64,000 nt of DNA from an uncultured Clostridia bacterium (GTDB lineage: Bacteria > Bacillota > Clostridia > TANB77 > CAG-508), in contig CATGLK010000007.1 in assembly GCA_949538735.1 (NCBI GenBank), positions 1 through 64,000 of the forward strand, given 5' to 3'. The notes beneath the pieces were generated by a model, which worked only from the letters and a program-made list of their open reading frames with translations, ran no database searches and was not told the DNA's origin. Positions 9,132 through 18,934 of this stretch are shown piece after piece (position 1 is the stretch's first letter; the number at the start of each line of letters is the position of its first letter). Position numbers and translations under genes: made by a program.

Positions 9132-9392
9132 ATGAAAACTGGACCACAAAGAACATGTATGGGATGTAACGAAAAAAAAGACAAAAAAGACTTAATAAGG
9201 ATAGTAAAAAACAAACAAAATGAAATAAATGTTGACAAAACAGGCAAACTACAAGGCAGAGGGGCATACATATGTGACGACATAAAATGTCTAGAAAAGT
9301 TACAAAAATCTAAAAGATTAGAAAGAGTATTTGATTTTAAAATAACAGATGAAATTTATGAGAAATTAAGAGGTGTAATTCTTGATAAATAA
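9132..9392 (+). CDS. rnpM: YlxR/RnpM family RNA-binding protein
   Basis: 86 residues, ATG after AAAGGAGGG. It carries PQRTCMGCNEKK and GRGAYICDD, the conserved words of the YlxR family (DUF448). The B. subtilis homologue was reported to modulate RNase P. It sits in its conserved place between nusA and the L7Ae-like gene. Confidence 0.88.
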   Translation: MKTGPQRTCMGCNEKKDKKDLIRIVKNKQNEINVDKTGKLQGRGAYICDDIKCLEKLQKSKRLERVFDFKITDEIYEKLRGVILDK

Positions 9393-9702
9393 GAAAATAT
9401 TAGGGTTAGTAGGTCTAGCAGCTAGAGCAAGAAAAGTAAGCTTTGGAGCAGATAGTGTAGAACTACAAATAAAAAAGAGAAAAGTAAAATTAATAATCGT
9501 AGCAGAAGATTCTTCTACTAGAACAAAAGAGAAATTTATAAAACTAAGTGAACAATTCAATATTCCGATTGAAATAATGGGAGAGATAGACGAGCTTAGC
9601 AAAGCAATTGGAAAAAGTAATAAAGCAATTATAGGAATAGAAGATATAAATTTAGCAAGCGAAATTCAAAAAATAAATGATGGGGGTGAAGTTATTGGGT
9701 AA
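9382..9702 (+). CDS. ylxQ: L7Ae-like RNA-binding protein YlxQ
   Basis: 106 residues from TTG 9382, overlapping the 3' end of ylxR by 11 bases, with AGAGGTG before it. The L7Ae/L30e fold is indicated by [16 protein letters not shown] and by the later IGIED. Members bind kink-turn RNAs. The overlap with the genes on both sides implies translational coupling. Confidence 0.85.
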   Translation: MINKKILGLVGLAARARKVSFGADSVELQIKKRKVKLIIVAEDSSTRTKEKFIKLSEQFNIPIEIMGEIDELSKAIGKSNKAIIGIEDINLASEIQKINDGGEVIG

Positions 9703-12667
9703 GATAAAAATATATGATATAGCAAAAAAGCTAGACTTAACCAGTAAAGAAATATTAGAAGTAGCAAAAAGACTAAACATAGAGGCAAAGAGCCATTTAA
9801 GTGGTGTTGAAGAAAGTGATGCACAAAAAATAGAAAAAGAACTTTCAAAAAAATCAAATAAAAAAGAAGGAAAAGGAACAGCAAATAAGGGGAAAATGGA
9901 AACAAAGAAAGAAGAAAAAGCACCTGTTATTATAAGAAGAGAAGTTATAATAAATGAGGAAGAGCAACAAACAAAGAAAAAAGAAGAAGCAAAAAAAGAA
10001 ACTAAAAAAGAAAATGTAGGTTTTGTTGAAAGAAAGCAAAACAAAGATTTTAATATTGTTTATAGAAATAAACAAAGCAAACCAATGACAGTAAGTGAGT
10101 TATTTGGATTAAACAAACCAGAGCCAAAGAAAGCAGAAGTAAAAAAAGAAGAGCCAGTTTCTGAACCAAAAAAAGAAGAAAAAGCAATAGAAAAACCTGT
10201 TCAAAAAGAAACAGAAAAGCCAGCTGAAAAGGTAACTGAGAAAGTAGCTGAAAAAGAAGTAACTAAAAAAGTTGTAGTAGTTGAAGAATCAAAAGCTCAA
10301 GAGCAAAGACCAGTAAGAGAAAGAACAGAACATAGAGATAATAATTATCAAAAAAGACCTGACAATAATAACAGAAATAACCATAAAAATAATGGCTACA
10401 ACAATAATCGCAATAACAACCAATCAAATAACAGATTTGGGAACAGTAATAATGGCGGAAATAATAAATTTAATAATAACAACAGATTTGGGAATAATAA
10501 CAACAATAATAGATTTAACAACAACCGCAATAATAACAGAAACAATGAAAGATTTGGTGGTAAGAGACCATTAGATGAAAGAGGAATAGAGAAAAATATT
10601 AAAGATATTATGGCTGTTGACACTGTTGAAAAAGAAAGTGTAAGAGAATACAACAAATCAATAGACAAACAAAAAAATAATAACAAATTTGATGAAAACA
10701 GAACTAAGAAAACTAAGAACAGAAAAAACGGTAATGGTCATGATTTTGATGAAGGAAAACTTAAAACTTTAAAACAAGCAAATAGATTATCAAATATGTT
10801 TGATGACCAAGATGGTGGAATGCTTGATTATTATGATTTAACAACAGAACGTGGAAGAAGAGGCAAAAAGAGAAAAAATCAAAATCAAGAAGAAAGAAAT
10901 AAACAAAAAATATTCCAATTAACACAAATAGAAATAACAGAATCAGTAAGTGTAAAAGACTTAGCAGCTGAAATGAAAAAAACAACAGCTGATGTTATCA
11001 AAAAGCTATTAGGATATGGAATTATGGCAACAATCAACCAAGAAATAGACTTTGACACAGCATATTTAATAGCACAAGAATTTGGAATTACAGCAGTTAA
11101 AAAAGAAACTGTAACAGAAGAAGATATCTTATTTGATGATTCAGAAGATAGAGAAGAAGAATTAAAAGAAAGACCACCAGTAATAGTAGTTATGGGACAC
11201 GTAGACCACGGAAAAACATCACTTTTAGACGCAGTAAGAAAAACAAATGTAATAGAAGGCGAAGCAGGTGGAATTACACAAGCAATAGGTGCATACAAAG
11301 TAAAAGTAAATGATAGAGAAATAACATTCTTAGATACACCAGGACACGAAGCATTTACAGCAATGCGTGCAAGAGGTGCACAAATAACAGATATTGCAAT
11401 TCTAGTTGTTGCAGCAAATGATGGTGTGAAACCACAAACAGTAGAGGCTATAAACCACGCTAAATCAGCTGGAATACCAATAATTGTAGCAATAAACAAA
11501 ATTGACTTACCAGACGCAAATATTGATAAAGTAAAACAAGAATTAATGACATATGAATTAGTACCAGAAGAATGGGGTGGAGATACAATATATGTTCCAA
11601 TCTCAGCTAAAAAAGGAGAAAATATTGACCAATTATTAGAAATGGTACTATTAGAAGCAGATGTATTAGAATTAAAAGCAAATCCAAACAAACAAGCAAA
11701 AGGTGCTGTAATTGAGGCAAGACTTGATAAATCAAAAGGTGCAATAGCTACAATGCTTGTACAAAGAGGAACATTAGATGTTGGAGATACAATAGTTGTA
11801 GGTTCTTCAATTGGTAGAATAAGAGCAATGAAAGACGACAAAGGAAAATCAGTAAAAGCAGCTGGACCTTCAACACCAGTAGAAATAATGGGATTAACAG
11901 AAGTGCCAGAGGCAGGAGAAACATTCTACGAAGTTAAAAACGAAAAAATGGCTAAACACTTAATAGAAAGAAGAAAACGTCAAGCTAGAGAAAAAGCAAT
12001 GGCAAGCGCTACAAAAGTAACATTAGACAACTTATTTAGCCAAATGGAAGAAGGAAAACTAAAAGTATTAAATTTAATTGTAAAAGCAGATGTTCAAGGT
12101 TCTGTTGAAGCTGTAAAACAATCATTAGAAAAATTACAAAATGAAGAAGTTAGAGTTAAAGTTATACACGCAGCAGCAGGAGCTGTAAACCAATCAGATG
12201 TTACACTTGCAAAAGTTTCAAATGCAATAATCATAGCATTTAACGTAAGACCTGACGCTATGGCAAAAGAAATGGCAGAAAAAGATGAAGTTGAAATTAA
12301 ACAATATTCTATTATTTATCAAGCTATTGAAGATGTTGAAATGGCTATGAAAGGTATGTTAGAACCAAAATTTGAAGAAAAAGTTATTGGTAGTGTAGAA
12401 GTAAGACAAACATTTAGAATTTCAAATGTTGGAACAGTAGCTGGTGCTTATGTATTATCTGGAAAAGTTGAAAGAAATGCAGGTATAAGAGTAATTAGAG
12501 AAAATGTTGTTATACATGACGGACATTTATCAACATTAAAGAGATTTAAAGATGAAGTTAAAGAAGTAGGTAAAGGATTTGAATGTGGTATTCAAATTGA
12601 AAACTACAATGACATTAAAGAAGGCGATATGCTTGAGATTTATGTTATGGAAGAAATTAAAAGATAA
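9695..12667 (+). CDS. infB: translation initiation factor IF-2
   Basis: About 990 residues. TTG 9695 is preferred because GGGGGTGA lies 5 bases upstream; ATG 9677 and 9680 overlap that site. IF2_N ([20 protein letters not shown]) is followed by a long K/E linker and an N/R-rich low-complexity stretch (about 214-287), then a second IF2_N. The G domain has G1 GHVDHGKTS (about 501), G3 DTPGHEAF and G4 NKID. Domains II, III and the initiator-tRNA-binding C-terminus are intact. The asparagine-rich segment is unusual in length and probably disordered. Confidence 0.95.
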   Translation: MGKIKIYDIAKKLDLTSKEILEVAKRLNIEAKSHLSGVEESDAQKIEKELSKKSNKKEGKGTANKGKMETKKEEKAPVIIRREVIINEEEQQTKKKEEAKKETKKENVGFVERKQNKDFNIVYRNKQSKPMTVSELFGLNKPEPKKAEVKKEEPVSEPKKEEKAIEKPVQKETEKPAEKVTEKVAEKEVTKKVVVVEESKAQEQRPVRERTEHRDNNYQKRPDNNNRNNHKNNGYNNNRNNNQSNNRFGNSNNGGNNKFNNNNRFGNNNNNNRFNNNRNNNRNNERFGGKRPLDERGIEKNIKDIMAVDTVEKESVREYNKSIDKQKNNNKFDENRTKKTKNRKNGNGHDFDEGKLKTLKQANRLSNMFDDQDGGMLDYYDLTTERGRRGKKRKNQNQEERNKQKIFQLTQIEITESVSVKDLAAEMKKTTADVIKKLLGYGIMATINQEIDFDTAYLIAQEFGITAVKKETVTEEDILFDDSEDREEELKERPPVIVVMGHVDHGKTSLLDAVRKTNVIEGEAGGITQAIGAYKVKVNDREITFLDTPGHEAFTAMRARGAQITDIAILVVAANDGVKPQTVEAINHAKSAGIPIIVAINKIDLPDANIDKVKQELMTYELVPEEWGGDTIYVPISAKKGENIDQLLEMVLLEADVLELKANPNKQAKGAVIEARLDKSKGAIATMLVQRGTLDVGDTIVVGSSIGRIRAMKDDKGKSVKAAGPSTPVEIMGLTEVPEAGETFYEVKNEKMAKHLIERRKRQAREKAMASATKVTLDNLFSQMEEGKLKVLNLIVKADVQGSVEAVKQSLEKLQNEEVRVKVIHAAAGAVNQSDVTLAKVSNAIIIAFNVRPDAMAKEMAEKDEVEIKQYSIIYQAIEDVEMAMKGMLEPKFEEKVIGSVEVRQTFRISNVGTVAGAYVLSGKVERNAGIRVIRENVVIHDGHLSTLKRFKDEVKEVGKGFECGIQIENYNDIKEGDMLEIYVMEEIKR

Positions 12668-12685
12668 AGCTCGGAAGATAATTGT

Positions 12686-12721
12686 ATTTGGCATTGTTGA
12701 ATTAAGTTTTCAATGCCAAAT
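12686..12721 (+). promoter_or_regulatory. intercistronic hairpin between infB and rbfA
   Basis: ATTTGGCATTG pairs perfectly with CAATGCCAAAT around a 14-base loop. There is no clean T-run. The arms contain TTGGCA/TGCCAA, the arm word of the palindromic repeats elsewhere in this window, but the GGGAC core is missing. Confidence 0.6.
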
Positions 12722-12760
12722 GCTAATTCTTTTCCAAGCAATAAAGGAAAGGATAGAAAA

Positions 12761-13126
12761 ATGCCAGAAAATCAAAATAGATTAGGACGTATTGACGAAC
12801 AATACAGAAAAGAAATAAGTCAAATTTTAAATTATGAACTAAAAAATCCAAATGTAACAGGACTAATTAGTGTAACAAAAGTTAAAGTTACAAATGACCT
12901 AAAATTTGCAAAAGTATATGTAAGTATTTTAAATTCTAAAAACTTAAAAGATACATTGGCAGGGTTAAAAAAGTCAGCTGGATTTATTAGAAGTGAATTG
13001 GCAAAAAGAGTAAATTTAAGAAATACACCAGAAATCATATTTGAACTAGATGATTCATTAGAATATGGTGCTAGAATTGATAATATATTAAAAGAAATTA
13101 TGCCAAAAAAAGAAGAGGAGAAATAA
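12761..13126 (+). CDS. rbfA: 30S ribosome-binding factor RbfA
   Basis: 121 residues from ATG 12761 after AAAGGAAAGG; an earlier in-frame ATG at 12713 lies in the hairpin arm. It shows the RbfA KH-like pattern RIDEQYRKEISQIL, LISVTKVKVTNDL, AKVYVSIL and a final ELDDSLEYGARIDNIL. It helps mature the 16S 5' end. One base separates it from nrnA. Confidence 0.92.
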   Translation: MPENQNRLGRIDEQYRKEISQILNYELKNPNVTGLISVTKVKVTNDLKFAKVYVSILNSKNLKDTLAGLKKSAGFIRSELAKRVNLRNTPEIIFELDDSLEYGARIDNILKEIMPKKEEEK

Positions 13127-13127
13127 T

Positions 13128-14087
13128 ATGACATTAGACGAAATTTTAACTCAAATAAAATTAAGCGAAAAAATAGTTGTATTAACACACGAATCACCTG
13201 ACGGAGACGCAATAGGAAGTAGTTTAGCTATGAAACTTATGTTAGAACAACTAGGAAAACAAGCAGATGTAATAATTCCAGAATATTCTAGATTATTTGG
13301 ATTTTTGCCATTAGCAGACCAAATAAAAGAAAGTTCAGAAATAGCAAACTATGATTTAGCAATATCTGTTGACTGTGCAGACTTAAAAAGACTTGCTAAA
13401 AATGAATACTTTGAAAATGCAAAAAGAACAATTGTAATAGACCACCACGGCAGTAACAAAATGTATGGAGACCTAAACTATGTAAATCCAGTGTCTCCAG
13501 CCTGCTGTGAGGTTCTAGTAGGGATGTTTGGATATTTTAATATAGACATAACAAAAGAACTAGGAACTTGCCTTGTTACAGGAATTATAACAGATACAGG
13601 CGGATTTAGACACGACGGTGTAAATCCGGAAACATTTGAATTTACAGCAGAATTAATGAGAAAAGGTGTTAATATACCAAGAATATACAAAAAAGTATTG
13701 CGTACAATTACAAAAGCAAATTTCTTATTACAAAAAAGGGTAATAGACAGAATGGAACTACTAGCAGACGGACAAATAACATATACATACATAACAATGG
13801 AAGATGAAAAAGAAGTTAATGCAGAACCAGGAGATCACGAAGGATTAGTGGAAATTGGTAGAGATATAGAAGGAGTAGAAGTATCTATATTTATAAGACA
13901 AAAAGATGAAAACACATACAAAATATCACTACGTTCTAGTGAAAAGGTAAATGCCTCAGATGTATGTTTAATGTTTGGTGGTGGTGGACACCCAAGAGCT
14001 GCCGGTGCGTCAATTCAAGGTGATTTGGACCAGGTTAAAGAAAAGATAGTAAAAGAGGTAGAAAAAGCATTGAATGCAGGAAAATAA
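13128..14087 (+). CDS. nrnA: DHH/DHHA1 phosphoesterase, NrnA type
   Basis: 319 residues. It has SPDGDAIGSS, the DHH motif VIDHHGSN, and the DHHA1 end GGGGHPRAAGA. NrnA-type enzymes degrade short oligoribonucleotides and dephosphorylate pAp; some members act on cyclic-dinucleotide products. Located between rbfA and truB as in many Firmicutes. Confidence 0.9.
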   Translation: MTLDEILTQIKLSEKIVVLTHESPDGDAIGSSLAMKLMLEQLGKQADVIIPEYSRLFGFLPLADQIKESSEIANYDLAISVDCADLKRLAKNEYFENAKRTIVIDHHGSNKMYGDLNYVNPVSPACCEVLVGMFGYFNIDITKELGTCLVTGIITDTGGFRHDGVNPETFEFTAELMRKGVNIPRIYKKVLRTITKANFLLQKRVIDRMELLADGQITYTYITMEDEKEVNAEPGDHEGLVEIGRDIEGVEVSIFIRQKDENTYKISLRSSEKVNASDVCLMFGGGGHPRAAGASIQGDLDQVKEKIVKEVEKALNAGK

Positions 14088-14159
14088 TAATGTGAAGCGT
14101 AAATGCTAAGCGCAAGAAAACGAAGCAAAATTTTAAAGTATTAAATGTGGAGAAGTAAT

Positions 14160-15027
14160 ATGGATGGAATAATAGTAGTAAATAAACCAAAAGGTTGTAC
14201 TTCACACGACATTGTATATAAAGTAAAGAAAATAACAAATAGCAAGGTTCGGTCATACTGGAACCTTAGACCCAATGGCAACAGGAGTGTTGCCATTACT
14301 AATTGGTAAAGGAACTTTATGTTCTAAATATTTGATAAATCACAACAAAATTTATCAAGCTAAAATTCAATTAGGACAAAAGACTGATACAGCAGATGCA
14401 GAAGGTGAAATTGTAGAAGAAAAAATTGTGCCAAATGAAATATTTAAAAATGGAGAAGCGGAGAAAATACTTGCAACTTTTGTTGGTAAACAAGAACAAG
14501 TGCCACCTATGTATTCTGCTATAAAAGTAAATGGTAAAAAACTTTACGAATATGCGAGAAAAGGTCAAACAGTAGAAATACAACCAAGACAAATTGAAAT
14601 TTATGATATACAACTAATGGAATTGGATAACGAAAATAAGCAATTGCAATTTCAGGTTAGTTGCTCAAAAGGTACATATATTAGGAGTTTGTGTGAAGAC
14701 ATAGCCCAAAGACTAGGTACAGTAGGTTATATGTGTGAGTTAAATAGAGTTCAAGTTGGAGATTTTAATATAAGCAATTCTGTAACAATTGAAGAATTGC
14801 AAGAAAATGTAGATGAATTGGACAAGCATTTGATTTCATTAGAAGATCTATTTGAGAATAGACATGCTATAAATTTGAATAACAAAAAGTTACAATTGTT
14901 TTTGAATGGTGTGCAGTTGTCTGTTCAAGAAATGGATGGAGTTTATAGGGTTTATTCTGAGAATAATTTTGTTGGAATTGCTACGGTAAATAAGGGACTT
15001 TTGAAGAGGGATATAGTTGTTTTTTAA
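14160..15027 (+). CDS. truB: tRNA pseudouridine-55 synthase TruB, needs +1 shift at CGG
   Basis: The true start is ATG 14160 after GTGGAGAAG (MDGIIVVNKPKGCTSHDIV). The zero frame then reads AAG GTT CGG TCA and becomes nonsense. Skipping C14250 gives KVGHTGTLDPMATGVLPLL, the catalytic motif with its Asp, and runs to the stop at 15027. The product is about 288 residues, the normal TruB length, with PUA-like end sequence. The enzyme makes pseudouridine 55 in the T-loop of tRNAs. Apart from the single C nothing is damaged on either side, which argues against an old pseudogene. Confidence 0.85.
14250..14252 (+). other. CGG +1 shift site in truB
   Basis: Zero frame AAG GTT CGG TCA. Skipping C14250 gives GTT GGT CAT ACT, Val-Gly-His-Thr, the invariant TruB motif. 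Confidence 0.75.
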
Positions 15028-15116
15028 AAATTGTATATCAAAATCGTTAAAATTTGTATATTGGATTTAATAAGTTTGGAAATTTGAATTTAATACAAGA
15101 AAATCTTACACAAGTA

Positions 15117-15145
15117 TTGAAATTTACTTATTAGTATAGTAGAAT
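15117..15145 (+). promoter_or_regulatory. SigA promoter of the DinD-like gene
   Basis: TTGAAA, 17 bases, TAGAAT, about 30 bases before the ATG. I saw no CGAAC-type LexA box. Confidence 0.6.
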
Positions 15146-15176
15146 GTATAAAAATAAGAAATGGAGATGGTAATAT

Positions 15177-15599
15177 ATGAAAAAGCTAGAGAAAGATTTT
15201 AATTCTAATAACCAAACAGCTAAAAATGCAGGAGTTAAAAACTTTGACAAATTTCACAATAGTGGATATAAAGGATTATATAACGGCGAAACAGCAGAAG
15301 ACATAGCAAAAAGAAAAGGTCTAAGATACAGAGAAGATATTTTAGACAATATGGGAAGTGATGAACTTATAGCAAATTTATTTAGAATTTCCCAAACAGA
15401 GCAAAAACTAAGAAGAGACAATATACAAACAGAAAAGGCTGCATATATCACACATAATGAAGTTGGAAAAATTGTTAGAAAAGCAATAGAAGAAGCAGGC
15501 GGCACTATGCCAGAAGATTTACCAACACCGAAAAAGAGTTTAAAGCAATTAGAAAAAGAAAACAAGAAGAAATTAACAAAAAGAAGACTATATTTTTAG
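15177..15599 (+). CDS. stand-alone DinD C-terminal domain protein
   Basis: 140 residues from ATG 15177 after GGAGATGG. The whole protein matches the C-terminal half of the DNA-damage-inducible protein DinD as I recall the E. coli sequence: FHNSGYKGLYNG, ILDNMGSDELIANLFR, QTEQKLRRD and GGTMPEDLPTPKKS. The N-terminal Bro-N domain of DinD is absent, and the upstream DNA is non-coding with its own promoter, so this is not a simple frameshift. A Bro-N protein is encoded immediately downstream. E. coli DinD inhibits RecA-mediated strand exchange; whether this half does so is unknown. Confidence 0.78.
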   Translation: MKKLEKDFNSNNQTAKNAGVKNFDKFHNSGYKGLYNGETAEDIAKRKGLRYREDILDNMGSDELIANLFRISQTEQKLRRDNIQTEKAAYITHNEVGKIVRKAIEEAGGTMPEDLPTPKKSLKQLEKENKKKLTKRRLYF

Positions 15600-15635
15600 G
15601 AGAATAATAAACTCATAAAGGAAAGTGAGGACTAA

Positions 15636-16523
15636 ATGGACAATAATAAATTAGAAACAATCTCAAATCTTTTTGAAGGTAGTGAAATAAGAAGTATTTG
15701 GGATAGCGAAAAAGAGGAATACTATTTTAGTGTAGTTGATGTAGTGGGAGCTTTAACAAGTAGCGAAGAACCAAGAAAATATTGGTCTGTATTAAAAAAT
15801 AGACTAAAAAAAGAAGGAAGTGAACTGACTACAAAATGTAGTCAGTTGAAAATGTTAGCTCCAGATGGAAAAATGAGGTTAAGAGATGCTTTAGATACAC
15901 AAGGAATTTTAAGACTTATTGAATCTATTCCAAGCAAAAAAGCAGAACCTTTTAAACTATGGCTTGCTCAAATGGGAAAAGAGAGAATTGATGAAGTATT
16001 TGACCCAGAACTTGCTGTTAATCGCGCTGTTGATTATTACAGAAGTAAAGGATATTCTGATAAATGGATTGAAGCAAGGTTAAAAGGTATTTTGGATAGA
16101 AAAAAATTGACAGATGTATGGAAAGAAAATGGAATAACAAAAAATTATGAATATGCAACACTAACAAATGAAATATATCAAGAATGGTCTGGCATGAAAG
16201 CAAGTGAATACAAAGACTATAAAAATATTAGGAAAGAATCATTGAGAGATAATATGACAGATGTTGAAGTGGCTTTGGCTAATTTGGGAGAGATTGCAAC
16301 AAGAGAACTTGCTAAAAAGCATAGACCATATGGGCTAGAAAAGAATAAAGAAATTGCTAAAAAAGGTGGACATGTAGCAAAAGTTGCAAAAGAAGATATG
16401 GAAAAAGAACTAGGTCAATCTGTTATTAGCAAAGACAATGCATTAAATTATAAATACATAGATGATGTAAAGAAAATTGAAGACAAGAAAAACAAAAAGA
16501 AGACTATATTTTTAAGAAAATAG
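15636..16523 (+). CDS. Bro-N domain protein, antirepressor-like
   Basis: 295 residues, ATG after AAAGGAAAGTGAGG. Residues about 15-110 form a Bro-N domain (IRSIWDSEKEEYYFSVVDVV, LRDALDTQGILRLIESIP). The rest is a conserved basic helical region (YEYATLTNEIYQEWSG, MTDVEVALANLGEIATRELA) seen in phage-antirepressor-like proteins. It follows the DinD C-terminal protein by 36 bases in the same direction. Together they supply both halves of a DinD-like architecture in reversed order. Likely DNA-binding, perhaps of prophage origin; no other phage genes are nearby. Confidence 0.72.
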   Translation: MDNNKLETISNLFEGSEIRSIWDSEKEEYYFSVVDVVGALTSSEEPRKYWSVLKNRLKKEGSELTTKCSQLKMLAPDGKMRLRDALDTQGILRLIESIPSKKAEPFKLWLAQMGKERIDEVFDPELAVNRAVDYYRSKGYSDKWIEARLKGILDRKKLTDVWKENGITKNYEYATLTNEIYQEWSGMKASEYKDYKNIRKESLRDNMTDVEVALANLGEIATRELAKKHRPYGLEKNKEIAKKGGHVAKVAKEDMEKELGQSVISKDNALNYKYIDDVKKIEDKKNKKKTIFLRK

Positions 16524-16534
16524 AGAATAAAAGA

Positions 16535-16579
16535 AAATCACTTTCATATACTTAATTAAAAAGTATAGGAGAGTGATTT
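16535..16579 (+). promoter_or_regulatory. hairpin sequestering the ribosome site of the next gene
   Basis: A 19-base arm starting AAATCACTTTC pairs at 17 of 19 positions with AAGTATAGGAGAGTGATTT around a 7-base loop. The Shine-Dalgarno AGGAGAG of the TTG start at 16582 lies inside the 3' arm. In this fold translation would be blocked. Confidence 0.65.
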
Positions 16580-16581
16580 AA

Positions 16582-17427
16582 TTGTATTATATCCAAGAAA
16601 CTGACAAGCCTAACCCAATAACAAAACTATTCAACATAGTACAAGTAAAAGGGGACAAACTAATACTACCAATAGGACAAGAAGAAATAAAAACAAAAAA
16701 AGCAGAAAGACTAGCACAAAAAACAATAAAAATACTAGAAAAAACAAACAGCAAAAAAGTAGTACTAAGTAAACAAATAAGCAAGCAAGAAGAATACACA
16801 AATTTTTTACACAGCTATGGAGCAAAAATAATAGAAGGAAAATGGCTATTCAAAGCACTAACACTAAAAGTATTAGATTACATAGTAGAAAAAAAGAGAC
16901 TAAAAAAAGAAGAACTACAAATATCAATGCTAATAAACGAAATAGAGCCCAATATGTTAGAAAACATAAAAGAAATAGTAAAACAATATAAAAGAATAAA
17001 CATAGTAACCAACCACTTTGAAAAATTCAAAAAAATAGAACAACAAATTTTTGACGAATACGGAATTATGATTACAGTAACAAACAACAAGAAGAAAAGT
17101 CTTTCAAAATCTCAACTTATTTTAAATGTTGATTTTCCAAAAGAATTAATTAATAAGTATAGAATTTTTGAAGAAGCAATTATCGTGAATTTATGTGGAA
17201 ATGTAGCAATATCAAGCAAAAGATTTAATGGCGTTAATATAATTGACTATGAAATAGATTATACAAGTGATGAAGAATTTGATTTTGATAAAAACAATCT
17301 GTATGACAAAAAGAAAATTTATGAAGCGCATACTTATACAAATAGGACATTTGATTATTTGCAAAAACAATTCTTGAATGATAAGGTCAAAATAAGACAT
17401 TTACAGGCTAGTAATAGTATTTTATAG
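16582..17427 (+). CDS. hypothetical protein
   Basis: 281 residues from TTG 16582, which follows GGAGAG by 6-7 bases; no ATG alternative fits. No signal peptide or membrane helix. The N-terminal 60 residues are beta/basic (KGDKLILPIGQEEIKTKKAE), the middle is helical, and a Rossmann-like strand-helix pattern (RINIVTNHFEKFK, QLILNVDFPKELI) appears in the second half. I do not recognise the family. The ribosome site is buried in a hairpin, so expression is probably conditional. The 5' half uses A-ending codons heavily and the 3' half is more T-rich. Confidence 0.6.
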   Translation: MYYIQETDKPNPITKLFNIVQVKGDKLILPIGQEEIKTKKAERLAQKTIKILEKTNSKKVVLSKQISKQEEYTNFLHSYGAKIIEGKWLFKALTLKVLDYIVEKKRLKKEELQISMLINEIEPNMLENIKEIVKQYKRINIVTNHFEKFKKIEQQIFDEYGIMITVTNNKKKSLSKSQLILNVDFPKELINKYRIFEEAIIVNLCGNVAISSKRFNGVNIIDYEIDYTSDEEFDFDKNNLYDKKKIYEAHTYTNRTFDYLQKQFLNDKVKIRHLQASNSIL

Positions 17428-17446
17428 TCCAGCATTGCTGGACTAA
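17424..17446 (+). terminator. hairpin after the hypothetical gene
   Basis: TAGTCCAGC pairs with GCTGGACTA around ATT, overlapping the stop codon. No T-run follows, so terminator function is uncertain. Confidence 0.45.
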
Positions 17447-17603
17447 CTATATGCATAAAAGTAAGAATCAAGAACATAATATAAATACATTTAAAAATAC
17501 AAAAGAACAAAATAAATATTGACTTATAAAAGTAAAAAGAATATAATATAAATATATTAAAAAAATGCGTATATCCGCAAAAATATAAAATGAGGTGTGA
17601 AAT

Positions 17604-18860
17604 ATGAAACTTATAAGAAGGGATACATATTTGAATAAATTAATAGAAAGAAGAGAAAATGAATTAATAAAAATTATTACTGGTATAAGAAGATGTGGTA
17701 AGTCATATTTATTAGATCCAATATTTAAAAATTACCTATTAGAAGACGGAGTTGAAGAAGACCATATTATAAAACTAGAACTTGATTCAATTGAAAACAA
17801 AGAATATACAGAGCCTGAAAATCTATACAAATATATTATGAATAAAGTTAAAGATAAAAAAATGTATTATATTCTTTTGGATGAAATACAAAAAGTATCA
17901 GATTTTGAAAGTGTTTTAAACAGTCTGTTAAGAAAGAAAAATTTAGATGTATATGTTACTGGAAGTAATTCGAAGTTTTTATCAAGTGACGTTATAACTG
18001 AATTTAGAGGAAGAGGCGATGAAATAAGAGTGTTTCCGTTATCATATTCTGAATTCAAAGAGGCATATGAAGGAAGTGAGAAACAGGCCTTTAATGACTA
18101 TATAACATATGGAGGAATGCCATATATATTATCAAGAAAAACTGAAGAAGCTAAAAGCGCATATTTAAATGATTTATTTAAAAACACGTATTTAAATGAC
18201 ATAATTGAAAGAAATAATATTCAAAAAGATGACAAATTAGATTCAATAGTAAATATGATAGCATCATCTGTCGGCTCTTTAACAAATCCAAATAAGATAG
18301 AAAATACATTTAAAAGTAACAATATAAATGATATAACAATCCCTACAATAAATAATTATTTAAATTATTTAGTAGATGCTTTTTTAATTAATAAGGCTGA
18401 AAGATTTGATATAAGAGGGAAAAGATATATTTCCACACCATCAAAATATTACTTTTCAGACATTGGGTTAAGAAATGCTAGATTAAATTTTAGACAACAA
18501 GAAGAGACACATCTTATGGAAAATATAATATATAATGAATTATTGATTAGAGGCTATAATGTGGATGTTGGAGTAGTAGAAATAAATGAAAAAAATAAAG
18601 AAGGAAAAAATATAAGAAAGCAAATAGAAATAGATTTTGTATGTAACCAAGGAAGTAAAAGATATTATGTTCAATCTGCCTTTGCTATACCGGATAAAGA
18701 AAAAATGAAACAAGAACAAAGACCATTTAATTATATTCAAGATTCATTCAAGAAAATAATTGTTGTTAGAGATGATATTAAACTATGGAGGAATGATGAA
18801 GGAACAGTAATAATGGGAATTGAGGAATTTTTATTGAACAAAGATAGTTTAGATTTGTAA
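17604..18860 (+). CDS. AAA ATPase with DUF4143 domain
   Basis: 418 residues. An AAA_14-type ATPase domain has Walker A GIRRCGKS (about 27-34) and Walker B YYILLDEIQ, followed by TGSNSKFL and FRGRGDEIRVFPLSYSEF. The C-terminal DUF4143 domain contains KYYFSDIGLRNA. Such proteins are widespread in gut bacteria and archaea; their function is not known. A nuclease-like fold has been suggested for DUF4143 (established only by similarity). ATG follows GAGGTGTG. It stands alone. Confidence 0.85.
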   Translation: MKLIRRDTYLNKLIERRENELIKIITGIRRCGKSYLLDPIFKNYLLEDGVEEDHIIKLELDSIENKEYTEPENLYKYIMNKVKDKKMYYILLDEIQKVSDFESVLNSLLRKKNLDVYVTGSNSKFLSSDVITEFRGRGDEIRVFPLSYSEFKEAYEGSEKQAFNDYITYGGMPYILSRKTEEAKSAYLNDLFKNTYLNDIIERNNIQKDDKLDSIVNMIASSVGSLTNPNKIENTFKSNNINDITIPTINNYLNYLVDAFLINKAERFDIRGKRYISTPSKYYFSDIGLRNARLNFRQQEETHLMENIIYNELLIRGYNVDVGVVEINEKNKEGKNIRKQIEIDFVCNQGSKRYYVQSAFAIPDKEKMKQEQRPFNYIQDSFKKIIVVRDDIKLWRNDEGTVIMGIEEFLLNKDSLDL

Positions 18861-18934
18861 AAAAGCTTTTCTTTTTTGTAAAAATGTAATATAATAAGCT
18901 TACGAAAAAATCAAGTTGGCAAGGAGGGAATAAA

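Noticed and set aside
14250..14250. truB as a simple pseudogene or sequencing slip
   Set aside because: The same exact C-before-GGN event occurs in three other genes and no in-frame CGG is found elsewhere. Sequencing error cannot be fully excluded without reads.
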